From NCBI RefSeq assembly GCF_000426385.1, contig NZ_AUFG01000009.1:57066-121065 (forward strand): a DNA stretch of 64,000 nucleotides, in the 5' to 3' direction. Numbering within the stretch: position 1 is the stretch's first letter; every line of letters starts with the position of its first letter. Made by a program: the position numbers and the translations under genes. This DNA comes from Arsenicicoccus bolidensis DSM 15745. Lineage in GTDB: Bacteria; Actinomycetota; Actinomycetes; Actinomycetales; Dermatophilaceae. This document shows positions 56,693 through 64,000 of the stretch, in pieces. The notes beneath the pieces were generated by a model. It had not been told where the DNA came from and did not search any database. It saw only the letters and a program-made list of their open reading frames with translations.

Positions 56693-58111
56693 GTGATCCG
56701 TGTCGCCAGCGTCCCCAGCGCACACCCGTATGTCGACCGCCTGCTGCCCCGTGCCATCGGCACGGACGGCGCGGGCGGCGACCGAGCGGTGCGTCTCGAG
56801 GACCCGCCACCCCCTGGCCGGACGGCCGGCGACGGCGTGTGGTGGCCCCCGATGGTGCTCGACCCCGTGTGGCTGGTCGCGCACGCCGACGAGGTGGACG
56901 TGGTGCACGTGCACTTCGGGTTCGAGTCCTCCACGACCGCCCAGCTGACGCTGTGGGTCCAGGAGCTCCGGCGGGCCGGCATCACGCTCGTCGTGACCGT
57001 GCACGACCTCGCCAACCCGCACCTGAGCGACCAGCAGGCCCACCTCGACGCGCTCGGGGTGCTCGTCCCGGCCGCCGCCGAGGTCATCACGCTGACGCCC
57101 GGCGTGGCCGCGGTGATCCGCGAGCGGTGGGGCCGCGAGGCGGTCGTCCTGCCCCACCCCCAGATCGCCGACGACGCCTGGGTCCGTCGCTCCGACACGT
57201 CACGCTGCAACCGCCAGCGCGGGCTGCGGGTGGGTGTGCCGCTCGGGGCCGTCCGCGCCAACGTCGACCCCACCTCCTGGCTCGCACCCCTGGCCGCGAC
57301 GGTCGGGGAGCTCGGCGGCACGCTGGTCGTCACGGTCAACGACGAGGTGCTGCGCAGCGACGACGCCCGCCGGCTGGACGTCCTCGCCGCCGTCGAGGGC
57401 CTGGCCTCGGCCGTGGCGTGCGTCGACCTGCGGGTGCGCCCGCGGCTGGACGACGACGCCCTGGCCGCGTGGATCGCCGGGACCGACGTGGTCGTCCTGC
57501 CCTATGCCCACGGCACGCACTCCGGCTGGCTGGAGCTGTGCTGGGACCTCGGCGCCTCGTGCCTGTCGCCCGCGGTGGGGCACTACGCCGAGCAGCACGA
57601 CGACGTGGGCTTCCACGCGGAGTTCGACGAGCCCGAGGCGGTCGGGACGGCGCTGCAGCACCTCGTCGCGGACCGCACGCGCGCCGGGGGTGAGCCGTGG
57701 CAGGTGCCCTGGGGCGACGCCGCCGAGCGGCTGGCCCGCCGGTCGTCGGCCGACGAGCACGCGCGGCGGGTGCACGAGGAGGTCTACGACCGGGTGCTCG
57801 GTGCAGGTGCGGCGCCTGGCGCCGCGACCGTCGAGCAGGTCGGCCGCGTCGAGCAGGTCGATCGTCCGGCCGCCGCGCTCGGGGAGCGCCTCGGCGACTC
57901 CCTCGGTCACTCCCTGCGGGAGGGCCTGAGGTCCCTCACCTCCGCCCTGCACAACCCCTGCGCCGGGTCCACGCGGGTCACGGTCGGCACCTCGCCCCCC
58001 GACGTGGCCGACGGATCCCCCGGTCCAGGGAGTCCGGGCCGCTGGCGGGACCCGGTCGGGTCCACGAGGGTCCCCGTCGGGGCCACCCGCGTCGTCGCGG
58101 GCAGCTGGTGA
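56693..58111 (+). CDS. Glycosyltransferase-like protein (GT-B fold)
   Basis: A 472-aa protein. The N-terminal half carries VVHVHFGFESSTTAQLTLWVQELRRAGI and VVTVHDLANPHLSDQQ, typical of the acceptor domain of GT4-like enzymes. The second half has DVVVLPYAHGTHSGWLELCWDLGASCLSP, equivalent to the donor-binding E-rich loop. The final 110 residues are low-complexity (VEQVGRVEQVD..., GSTRVPVGATRVV) and probably disordered. The GTG at 56693 is chosen because GAGG is well placed before it. It begins the plus-strand arm, divergent from the WcbI-like gene. Confidence 0.8.
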   Translation: MIRVASVPSAHPYVDRLLPRAIGTDGAGGDRAVRLEDPPPPGRTAGDGVWWPPMVLDPVWLVAHADEVDVVHVHFGFESSTTAQLTLWVQELRRAGITLVVTVHDLANPHLSDQQAHLDALGVLVPAAAEVITLTPGVAAVIRERWGREAVVLPHPQIADDAWVRRSDTSRCNRQRGLRVGVPLGAVRANVDPTSWLAPLAATVGELGGTLVVTVNDEVLRSDDARRLDVLAAVEGLASAVACVDLRVRPRLDDDALAAWIAGTDVVVLPYAHGTHSGWLELCWDLGASCLSPAVGHYAEQHDDVGFHAEFDEPEAVGTALQHLVADRTRAGGEPWQVPWGDAAERLARRSSADEHARRVHEEVYDRVLGAGAAPGAATVEQVGRVEQVDRPAAALGERLGDSLGHSLREGLRSLTSALHNPCAGSTRVTVGTSPPDVADGSPGPGSPGRWRDPVGSTRVPVGATRVVAGSW

Positions 58112-59253
58112 AGCCCCGCCTCCGCGTCGTCGTCATCGCCCCGCACCGCCACCGCATCCGCGAGCCGTTCGCGGGCGGGCTCGAGGCGCACGTGTGGCAC
58201 CTGGTGCGACGACTGCGAGACCTGGGCCACGAGGTGATCCTCGCGGCGGCCGAGGGGTCGGACGGCGTCGAGCCGGGCCTGGCCTTCCCCCGGCGACCGT
58301 GGCGTGCCTCCCCCGCGGCGGCGCGTGACGTCTCGATGCCCGCACCCGAGTTCATGGCCGAGCACCACGCCTACCTCGGCGTCATGCTCGCGCTCGCCGA
58401 GGGTCGCTACGGCGACGTCGACGTGGTGCACAACCACTCGCTGCACCACCTGCCGGTGGCCATGGCGGGTGCCCTGCCGACGCCCATGCTGACGACCCTG
58501 CACACCCCGCCGACCCCGTGGCTCGAGTCGGCCGTCATGCTCGCCGACCCGCAGCACGGCAGCCGGTTCGCCGCCGTCAGCGGCTTCACCGCGGACGCGT
58601 GGTCGGTCCTGCCCGAGCGGCCGAGGGTCGTGCACAACGGCGTCGACCTCGACGAGTGGCCGCTCGGTGAGGGCGGCGACTGGCTGGTGTGGTCCGGCCG
58701 GCTCGTGCCCGAGAAGTGCCCGCACCTCGCGATCGACGCAGCCCGCCTGGCCGGCATGCCGCTCCGGGTCGCGGGCCCGCTCAGCGACCGTGAGTACTTC
58801 GCCCGCGAGATCGCGCCACGCCTCGGCCCGGACGTGCAGTACGTCGGGCACCTGGCCCACAACGACCTCGCCGCCCTCGTCGGGTCCAGCGCCGCGGCGC
58901 TCGTGACGCCGTGCTGGGACGAGCCGTTCGGTCTCGTGGTGGCCGAGTCCCTGGCCTGCGGCACGCCTGTTGCGGCGTTCCGCCGAGGGGGGATCCCCGA
59001 GGTCGTCGCCACGCCGGAGTGCGGCTCGCTGGTGGACCCCGAGGACGTCGAGGCCCTCGCCGCGGCCCTCCCCCGGGTCGTCGCGCTGGACCGGCACACC
59101 GTGCGTGAGCACGCGCGCTCGTCCCTGTCGGTCGAGCGGATGGTCGCCGACTACCTCGACGTCTATCGCGAGCTGGCCCGCGGCGACGCTCCCCGCCCGG
59201 GCGACCGGCGGTCGGCCCGGGACGTCGTGCGCCGGCTGCAGGTCGGCGCATGA
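58108..59253 (+). CDS. GT4 family glycosyltransferase
   Basis: A 381-aa retaining-type GT-B enzyme. VVVIAPHRHRIREPFAGGLEAHVWHLVRRL is the N-terminal acceptor domain, VVHNGVDLDEW and WSGRLVPEKCPHLAIDA mark the linker and donor domain, and DEPFGLVVAESLACGTPVAAFRRGGIPEVV carries the E-x7-E pair. The GTG start overlaps the previous stop (GTGA). Donor and acceptor are unknown. Confidence 0.92.
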   Translation: MKPRLRVVVIAPHRHRIREPFAGGLEAHVWHLVRRLRDLGHEVILAAAEGSDGVEPGLAFPRRPWRASPAAARDVSMPAPEFMAEHHAYLGVMLALAEGRYGDVDVVHNHSLHHLPVAMAGALPTPMLTTLHTPPTPWLESAVMLADPQHGSRFAAVSGFTADAWSVLPERPRVVHNGVDLDEWPLGEGGDWLVWSGRLVPEKCPHLAIDAARLAGMPLRVAGPLSDREYFAREIAPRLGPDVQYVGHLAHNDLAALVGSSAAALVTPCWDEPFGLVVAESLACGTPVAAFRRGGIPEVVATPECGSLVDPEDVEALAAALPRVVALDRHTVREHARSSLSVERMVADYLDVYRELARGDAPRPGDRRSARDVVRRLQVGA

Positions 59254-60275
59254 TCGGCTGGTACGTCCATCACCAGGGCCGCGGTCACCTGCACCGGGCT
59301 CGGGCCATCACCGCACACCTGGACGAGGACGTCACCGTGCTGTCCACGCTGCCCCGGGAGGACTGGGCGGCCGACTGGCTCGAGCTGCCGCGGGACGACG
59401 TCGAGGGCCGCACCGACGCGAGCCCCGGCGGTCGGCTGCACTACGCCCCGGTCGACAACCTCGGCCACACCGAGCGCCTGGCCGCGATCGCCTCGTGGGT
59501 GACGCGCGTGCGCCCGCGGCTCGTCGTCGTGGACGTGTCGGTGGAGGTCACGGTGCTCGTGCGGACGCTCGGGATCCCGGTCGTCGTGATGGCCATGCCC
59601 GGCGACCGCGACGACGCCCCGCACGAGCTCGGCCACGACCTGGCCCGGGCGATCGTCGCGCCGTGGCCCGGCGAGCTCTACCAACCCGGCTACCTGCGAC
59701 GACGCGCCGACAAGGTCACGTATGCCGGGGGCATCTCCCGCCACGCGGGCCGCCCTCTCCCGGCCCCTCCCACTGCCACTGCCTCCCCGGCAACCACGGC
59801 GGCCACGGCGCCCCGTCATGATGGCCCACGGCGGGTGCTCCTGCTCGGCGGCGCGGGTGGCAGCCGCCTCGGCCCCGCCGACCTGGACGCGGCACGTGCG
59901 GCGACCCCCGGCTGGCAGTGGACGGTCGCGGGTCCCCTCGGCGAGTGGCACGCCGACGTCCTGCCCCTGCTCGTGTCGACGGACGTGGCGGTGATCGCCG
60001 CCGGGCAGAACTCCGTCGCCGACGTCGCCGTCGCGGGCTGCCGGGCCGTCGTCATCGCCGAGGACCGGCCGTTCGACGAGCAGCGAGCCACCGCAGGCGT
60101 GCTCGCGCAGCACGGCCTCGCCGTCGTACGCGAGGCGTGGCCGACCGACTGGGCCGCCGTCCTCGACGAGGCGATGGCCCTGGACCCCGCCTGGGAGCGC
60201 TGGCGTGCCGACGGCGCCGCCGCCCGGGCCGCCCAGGCCATCCAGGCCGCCGCCGACGGGGTGGTCGCGCGATGA
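59250..60275 (+). CDS. Glycosyltransferase, MurG/GT28-like
   Basis: A 341-aa GT-B protein. The N-terminus MIGWYVHHQGRGHLHRARAITAHL has the Gly-rich HxxGxGH pattern of MurG/UGT-like enzymes; VLLLGGAGGSRLG (about 192-204) and AAGQNSVADVAVAGCRAVVIAEDRPFDEQ form the donor site. A Thr/Ala/Pro-rich linker (about 170-190) joins the halves. The ATG overlaps the preceding stop (ATGA). Confidence 0.83.
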   Translation: MIGWYVHHQGRGHLHRARAITAHLDEDVTVLSTLPREDWAADWLELPRDDVEGRTDASPGGRLHYAPVDNLGHTERLAAIASWVTRVRPRLVVVDVSVEVTVLVRTLGIPVVVMAMPGDRDDAPHELGHDLARAIVAPWPGELYQPGYLRRRADKVTYAGGISRHAGRPLPAPPTATASPATTAATAPRHDGPRRVLLLGGAGGSRLGPADLDAARAATPGWQWTVAGPLGEWHADVLPLLVSTDVAVIAAGQNSVADVAVAGCRAVVIAEDRPFDEQRATAGVLAQHGLAVVREAWPTDWAAVLDEAMALDPAWERWRADGAAARAAQAIQAAADGVVAR

Positions 60276-60288
60276 GGGCGGTCGCGCC

Positions 60289-61119
60289 ATGAGGGTGGTC
60301 GTCGTGACGATCGCCGCGGGGCGTCATACGCACCTAGCCGCCCAGCGCGCCCACCTCGCGGCCCTCCCGACCCCGCCCGAGCACGTGGTAGTCGCCATGG
60401 GCGACCCGCAGATCGCCGACGTGGTGGGCGAGGCGGCCGGCGTGCACGTCGTCGAGGTGCCGGCACCGCCCGGGCACCTGCCGCTCGCGCTGGCCCGCAA
60501 CACGGGTGTCCAGCGGTCCCTCGACCTCGGCGCCGAGCTCGTCGTGCTGCTCGACGTGGACTGCCTGCCCGGCCATGCCCTGGTGGACGGATATGCCTCC
60601 GCCGCAAGCAGGCTCGGGGACGCGCTCCTGTGCGGGCCGGTGACCTACCTGCCCGCCGAGGCAGGCTCCCCCGCCCCCGACCAGCTGGACCGCTGGACCT
60701 CCCCGCACGCGGCCCGGCCGGCCCCGGGCGACGGCGAGCTGGTGCGGGGCGGCGACCACCGGCTGTTCTGGTCGCTGTCGTTCGCCTGCACGCCCGCCAC
60801 GTGGCGCCGCCTCGGCGGCTTCTGCACCGACTACGACGGCTACGGCGGCGAGGACACCGACCTCGGCATGATCGCGCGGCGCCAGGGCGTCGACCTGGTG
60901 TGGGTCGGGGGCGCCCACGCCTATCACCAGCACCACCCGGTCTCGAGCCCGCCCGTCGAGCACCTCGACGACATCCTGCGCAACGCGGCGACCTACCACC
61001 GGCGCTGGGGCGAGTGGCCCATGGAGGGCTGGCTGCAGGCCTTCGCCGAGCGAGGGCTCGTGACCTACGACGGCAGCGCCTGGCGACGGGTCGACGGCGC
61101 CCAGGAGGCCTCATCGTGA
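60289..61119 (+). CDS. GT2 family glycosyltransferase
   Basis: A 276-aa GT-A enzyme. VVVVTIAAGRHTHLAAQRAHL starts the fold, VVLLDVDCLPGHALV carries the DxD metal-binding motif, and FSLACTP-like FACTPATWRRLGGFCTDYDGYGGEDTDLGM is the galactosyltransferase-type C-terminal motif with the catalytic ED. The ATG at 60289 is the second of two closely repeated ATGAGGG(C/T)GGTC starts; the first (60272) runs into a stop after six codons. The stop overlaps the methyltransferase start. Confidence 0.88.
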   Translation: MRVVVVTIAAGRHTHLAAQRAHLAALPTPPEHVVVAMGDPQIADVVGEAAGVHVVEVPAPPGHLPLALARNTGVQRSLDLGAELVVLLDVDCLPGHALVDGYASAASRLGDALLCGPVTYLPAEAGSPAPDQLDRWTSPHAARPAPGDGELVRGGDHRLFWSLSFACTPATWRRLGGFCTDYDGYGGEDTDLGMIARRQGVDLVWVGGAHAYHQHHPVSSPPVEHLDDILRNAATYHRRWGEWPMEGWLQAFAERGLVTYDGSAWRRVDGAQEASS

Positions 61120-61751
61120 CCGGGCATCTCTCTGGCGCAACGGACTTCGAGGATCGCTACCGCGAGGACCCGGACCCCTTCGGCGTCCGCACCAGCTGGT
61201 ACGAACGCCGCAAGATCCAGGCCGTCGTCGCCTCGCTCACCCGCGAGCGCTATGCCCACGCCTGGGACCTCGCCTGCGGCACAGGCGATCTCGCGCTCGC
61301 CCTCACCGCCCGGTGCGCCCGCGTCACCGCCACCGACGCGGCCCCCACCGCCGTCGAGCTGACCCGAGACCTGTTGCGCGACAAGGACGCCGACGTCTCG
61401 GTCAGCGCGCTCCCTGCTCGTGCCGTGCCGGCGGGGTCCTGCGACCTGGTCGTCGCGTCGGAGGTCCTCTACTACCTCGACGAGGCCTCGCGGCAGGCGA
61501 CCTACGACGCCATGCTGGTCGCTGCCGAGAGCGAGTCCGGTCGCGACACAACCGATCACGCAGCTGAGGTGGTCGCCGTCCACTGGCGGCACCACCCGCA
61601 CGACGCCCACCTGTCCGGGGCGGACGTCACCGCCGAGCTCGACGCCCGCCTCACCGCGGGCGGGTGGGAGCGCGCGGTGCGGCACGAGGACACCGACTTC
61701 GTCGCCGGGCACTGGATCGGCCGGCCCACCCCCACCGAGGAGACCACGTGA
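61116..61751 (+). CDS. NodS-like SAM-dependent methyltransferase
   Basis: A 211-aa class I methyltransferase. FEDRYREDPDPFGVRTSWYERRK at the N-terminus and WDLACGTGDLALALTARC (motif I), VTATDAAPTAVELT, CDLVVASEVLYYLDE (motif IV) match the NodS/nodulation-type group, which N-methylates glucosamine residues in nodulation factors. Here it probably modifies a sugar of the cluster product; that is inferred. The GTG overlaps the previous stop. Confidence 0.88.
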   Translation: MTGHLSGATDFEDRYREDPDPFGVRTSWYERRKIQAVVASLTRERYAHAWDLACGTGDLALALTARCARVTATDAAPTAVELTRDLLRDKDADVSVSALPARAVPAGSCDLVVASEVLYYLDEASRQATYDAMLVAAESESGRDTTDHAAEVVAVHWRHHPHDAHLSGADVTAELDARLTAGGWERAVRHEDTDFVAGHWIGRPTPTEETT

Positions 61752-62776
61752 CCACCGCCGACGAGCCGCTCAGCACGCTGGCGCCGTTCCCCGCCGCGCT
61801 GCCCGACGCGACGCTGCCCGCCCTCGTCGCCTCGCACGACTGGGCCTGCCTCGACTGGCCGGCGCTGCTGCGCGCGCTGCTGGCGGTGGGCCGCACCTCG
61901 ATCCCCCTGGGCCGCCTCACCGAGGGGCACGTCGACGCCGTGCGGATCCTCGCGCAGGCAGGACGACAGCCGCACGGTGGTGCGACATACGGCGTCTGGG
62001 CCTCTCGCTCGCACGCCACCGGCGTCCGAGCGACGCCGGTGGACGGTGGCTGGGTGCTCGACGGGACGCTGCGGTTCGCGTCGGGCGTGGGCCTCATCGA
62101 GCGCGCCCTGCTGCCGGTGTGGCTCGACGAGGAGCGATCCGTCCTGCTCGACCTCGACGTGAGCACGTGGCAGGGCGACGAGGACTCGTGGCGGACGCCC
62201 GCGATGATCGACTCCCGCTCCCTGACCGTCCCCGTCGAGGGCGTCGGGGCGACCACGGACGCGCAGGTCGGCGACGAGGGCTTCTACCTCGGGCGTCCCG
62301 GCTTCTTCCCCGGCGGGGTCGGCGTGACCGCGGTCTGGGCCGGTGGCGCGGCACGCGTCGCAGACCTCACGGCGCGCGCGACGGCGGGTGCCCCGCCTGC
62401 CCCGGCAGTGACCGCGCGCTGGGGCCGCATCCGAACCGAGCTCGCCTGTGCCGCAGCGCTGCTCGACACGGCGGGTCGAGTGCTGGCGTCGTCGGAGCCA
62501 GACCTCGGGTCGTCCTCGACGTCGTCCTCGGCGTCGTCCTCCGAGGCATCCCCGGCGCGCGGAGCCGGCGGACGTGGCCAGGAGCTGTCGACCGAGGTGC
62601 GGGCCGGCGTGGCCGCCGCCTCCCGCGCGGTGCTCGAGGAGTGCCGCGTCCTCGCCGGCCCCGCGGGGATGGCCTTCGACGGCGACCTGGCGCAGGCGCT
62701 GGCGGACCTCGACCTCTACGTCGCGCAGCAGAACCGCGACGCCGACCAGGGCTACCTCGGTGGGCTCGTCCGCTGA
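61748..62776 (+). CDS. Acyl-CoA dehydrogenase-like protein
   Basis: A 342-aa protein with an acyl-CoA dehydrogenase-like layout, somewhat short. YGVWASRSHATGVRATPVDGGWVLDGTLRFASGVG covers the FAD-binding beta domain, followed by a helical C-terminus (VRAGVAAASRAVLEECRVLAG). The usual catalytic Glu position cannot be assigned from the sequence. A Ser-rich insert (SSSTSSSASSSEAS, about 257-270) sits in a helical region and looks lineage-specific. Such proteins occur with NodS-type methyltransferases and PIG-L deacetylases in other bacteria. The GTG overlaps the preceding stop. Confidence 0.8.
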   Translation: MTTADEPLSTLAPFPAALPDATLPALVASHDWACLDWPALLRALLAVGRTSIPLGRLTEGHVDAVRILAQAGRQPHGGATYGVWASRSHATGVRATPVDGGWVLDGTLRFASGVGLIERALLPVWLDEERSVLLDLDVSTWQGDEDSWRTPAMIDSRSLTVPVEGVGATTDAQVGDEGFYLGRPGFFPGGVGVTAVWAGGAARVADLTARATAGAPPAPAVTARWGRIRTELACAAALLDTAGRVLASSEPDLGSSSTSSSASSSEASPARGAGGRGQELSTEVRAGVAAASRAVLEECRVLAGPAGMAFDGDLAQALADLDLYVAQQNRDADQGYLGGLVR

Positions 62777-63497
62777 CCTGGCCGCCCCTCCCGCCCTGCT
62801 CGTCGTCCTCCCCGCCCACGACGAGGCACGGCGGCTGCCCGCGGCCCTGTCCTCCGTCGGTCGGGCGCTGGCCGGGTGGCCCGGACCGTCGCGGGTGGTC
62901 GTCAACGCCCACCGCTGCACCGACGGCACGGCGGCCGTGGCTCGCGTCGCGCTGCGGCCGGACGGCCCCCTGTCCGGCCTCGTGGTCGAGGACGCCACGT
63001 CCGTCACGGTCGGCGAGGTCCGCGACCGTGGCGTCCGCGCCGCGCTGGAGCGCTGGCCCCTCGCCCCGGGCAGCACCTGGCTGCTCAGCACCGACGCCGA
63101 CTCCGTCGTGCCTGCCGGCTGGGTCAGGTCCCTCCTCGACGTCGCCGTCTCCCGCTCGGCGGTGGCGGTCGCCGGCATGGTCGAGCTGACCGACTGGACG
63201 GCGACGCCCGAGGCGCGGGCGGCCTACGACAGCATCGCCCGGTCCGGCATCACCGGCCCCGACACCCACGAGCACGCGTATGCCGCGAACCTCGCCATCC
63301 GCCTCGACGCCTATCTCGCGGTCGGCGGCTTCCCGGCCGTCGCGCACGGCGAGGAGACCGCGCTGCTGGCCGCCCTGGCCGCCGCGGGCTGGCCCGTCAC
63401 GAGCACCCGCGCCTCGGTCGTCCGCACGTCAGGTCGCATGCCCGGTCGCGCCCGCGAGGGGCTCGGGCACCTGCTCCAGCAGCTCACCCACCCCTGA
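62760..63497 (+). CDS. GT2 family glycosyltransferase
   Basis: A 245-aa GT-A enzyme. LLVVLPAHDEARRLPAALSSV and VVVNAHRCTDGTAAVA start the nucleotide-binding fold, and STDADSVVPAGWVRSLLDV holds the DxD. NLAIRLDAYLAVGGFPAVAHGEETAL is the C-terminal catalytic motif. The GTG start at 62760 lies 17 bp inside the end of the acyl-CoA-dehydrogenase-like gene. It closes the plus-strand operon. In other bacteria this gene often neighbours the methyltransferase, dehydrogenase and a PIG-L deacetylase. Confidence 0.87.
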   Translation: MGSSADLAAPPALLVVLPAHDEARRLPAALSSVGRALAGWPGPSRVVVNAHRCTDGTAAVARVALRPDGPLSGLVVEDATSVTVGEVRDRGVRAALERWPLAPGSTWLLSTDADSVVPAGWVRSLLDVAVSRSAVAVAGMVELTDWTATPEARAAYDSIARSGITGPDTHEHAYAANLAIRLDAYLAVGGFPAVAHGEETALLAALAAAGWPVTSTRASVVRTSGRMPGRAREGLGHLLQQLTHP

Positions 63498-63754
63498 CCC
63501 GGCCCGGTCGGTCGGTCGCGGCCGCTGCCTCACTCCGCCCGTCCTCCGCCCGTCCTCCACCCGCCGTCTCGGCGTGCGTCCTCCGTCTCGGCGACCATCT
63601 CCCGTCTTGTGCGGCAGCCCGAGACGGGGAGCGGCAGCCGAGACGGGGAGCGGCAGCCGAGACGGGGAGCGGCAGCCGAGACGGGGAACGGCAGCCGAGA
63701 CGTCGGCGGCAGGCCCAGACGGGCGGTGCCGCCATACGAGCAGGCCGCGGACCG
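63498..63754. repeat. 19-bp tandem repeat and CCGTCTCGG words after the glycan cluster
   Basis: Four full copies of GAGACGGGGAGCGGCAGCC start at 63621, 63640, 63659 and 63678, with a partial fifth at 63697. Upstream, CCGTCTCGGCG words (near 63564 and 63583) are complementary to GCCGAGACGGG in the units and could pair with them. An octamer-like CATACG is at 63735. No gene-like ORF is supported here. Confidence 0.75.
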
Positions 63755-63890
63755 GCCGCACATCGACCGGCCTGGGGCACATCGACCGGCCTGGGGCACA
63801 TCGACCGGCCTTCGACACGTCGACCCACCCTCGACACATCCGCCTGGCGGGCGAAGGCGGGTGGATGTGACTACCTGAGGTAGGTCGGGG
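63755..63890. repeat. Intergenic palindromic repeat, copy H with ACATCGACCGG triplet
   Basis: Three copies of (C/G)CACATCGACCGGCCT(G/T)(G/C)GG-like 19-bp units (63758-63815) lead into the standard arm CACATCCGCCTGGCGGGCGAAGGCGGGTGGATGTGA and CTACCTGAGGTAGGT (ends near 63886). It is the most complete copy on the plus strand and comes just before a new gene. Confidence 0.75.
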
Positions 63891-63913
63891 GTTTGTTCCA
63901 TCGTGGAAGTGGT

Positions 63914-64000
63914 ATGGCGAAGGTCATGAGCAGCGCAGCCCAGACCGTCATGTCCCCGACGACCGACTCCGCCCGCGACCTCATGGGCGGGCAGCAGCCG
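63914..64000 (+). CDS. Start of an unidentified gene, cut by the window end
   Basis: An ATG at 63914 preceded by GGAAG opens a frame that runs 29 codons to the edge (MAKVMSSAAQTV...). A second in-frame ATG at 63926 is possible. The visible residues are too few to recognise a family. Confidence 0.5.
   Translation, partial: MAKVMSSAAQTVMSPTTDSARDLMGGQQP

Noticed and set aside
53246..63497. Horizontal transfer of the glycan cluster as a whole
   Set aside because: There is no integrase, tRNA boundary, direct repeat or visible GC drop, and codon use looks like the rest of the window, so transfer is not supported by what can be seen.
63600..63720. CRISPR-like array at the 19-bp tandem repeat
   Set aside because: The units are head-to-tail with no unique spacers, are too short, and there are no cas genes nearby.

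Overview
The window is about 64 kb of very GC-rich DNA with dense, short-spaced genes and many GTG starts. It comes from an actinobacterium, probably Micrococcales and possibly close to Intrasporangiaceae. Evidence for the phylum is mycothiol synthesis (mshA, mshD), a SenX3-RegX3 phosphate system, a GlnR-type orphan regulator, CarD, an HbhA-like protein, and gene orders known from Mycobacterium: mshA/ybjN-like/gpm/senX3/regX3, XRE/hbhA/DUF2516, and carD/ispD/ispF/cysS/rlmB. No tRNA, rRNA, CRISPR array, insertion sequence or prophage was recognised.

Layout. 0-4.4 kb: sugar-ABC ATPase, a decayed solute-binding-protein gene, a DUF4032 protein and an RDD membrane protein. 4.4-9.9 kb: housekeeping genes on the minus strand (rlmB, cysS, an amidase, ispF, ispD, carD). 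10-18.6 kb: lipoprotein, regX3/senX3 divergent from phoU, then gpm, a YbjN-like gene, mshA, a methyltransferase and a LacI repressor. 18.7-28.1 kb: MFS transporter, alpha/beta hydrolase, DUF2516, dtd, hbhA-like and XRE genes, BKACE-type enzyme, ygfZ, a Fur regulator, nitrobindin, a membrane protein, a MoaD-like protein and glnR. 28.2-36.6 kb: a phosphate block consisting of an in-frame mshD-ppk fusion, a mutT1-like gene and pstSCAB. 36.9-53.2 kb: small Cys-rich ORF, GntP permease, treY-treZ, a Ski2-like helicase, ldh, ilvA, an alcohol dehydrogenase and a large-subunit catalase. 53.2-63.5 kb: an accessory-looking glycan or glycolipid cluster with six glycosyltransferase genes, a WcbI-like protein, a NodS-like methyltransferase and an acyl-CoA-dehydrogenase-like protein. 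The last 87 bases start another gene.

How the genes fit together. Phosphate is the best-connected theme: SenX3-RegX3, PhoU, PstSCAB and polyphosphate kinase lie in one window, and two promoter regions (phoU and pstS) carry 11-bp-phased PHO-box-like repeats. The glycan cluster is divergently arranged, and almost every gene overlaps the next by 4 bp (GTGA/ATGA), suggesting tightly coupled translation of one uncharacterised pathway.

Beyond genes, two dispersed sequence families stand out. One is a palindromic intergenic repeat ending in CTACCTGAGGTAG, found at gene 3' ends at eight loci; it supplies the last codons and stop of two genes. The other is the octamer GTATGCCG/CGGCATAC, found about 29 times on both strands in coding and non-coding DNA, against about 2 expected from base composition.
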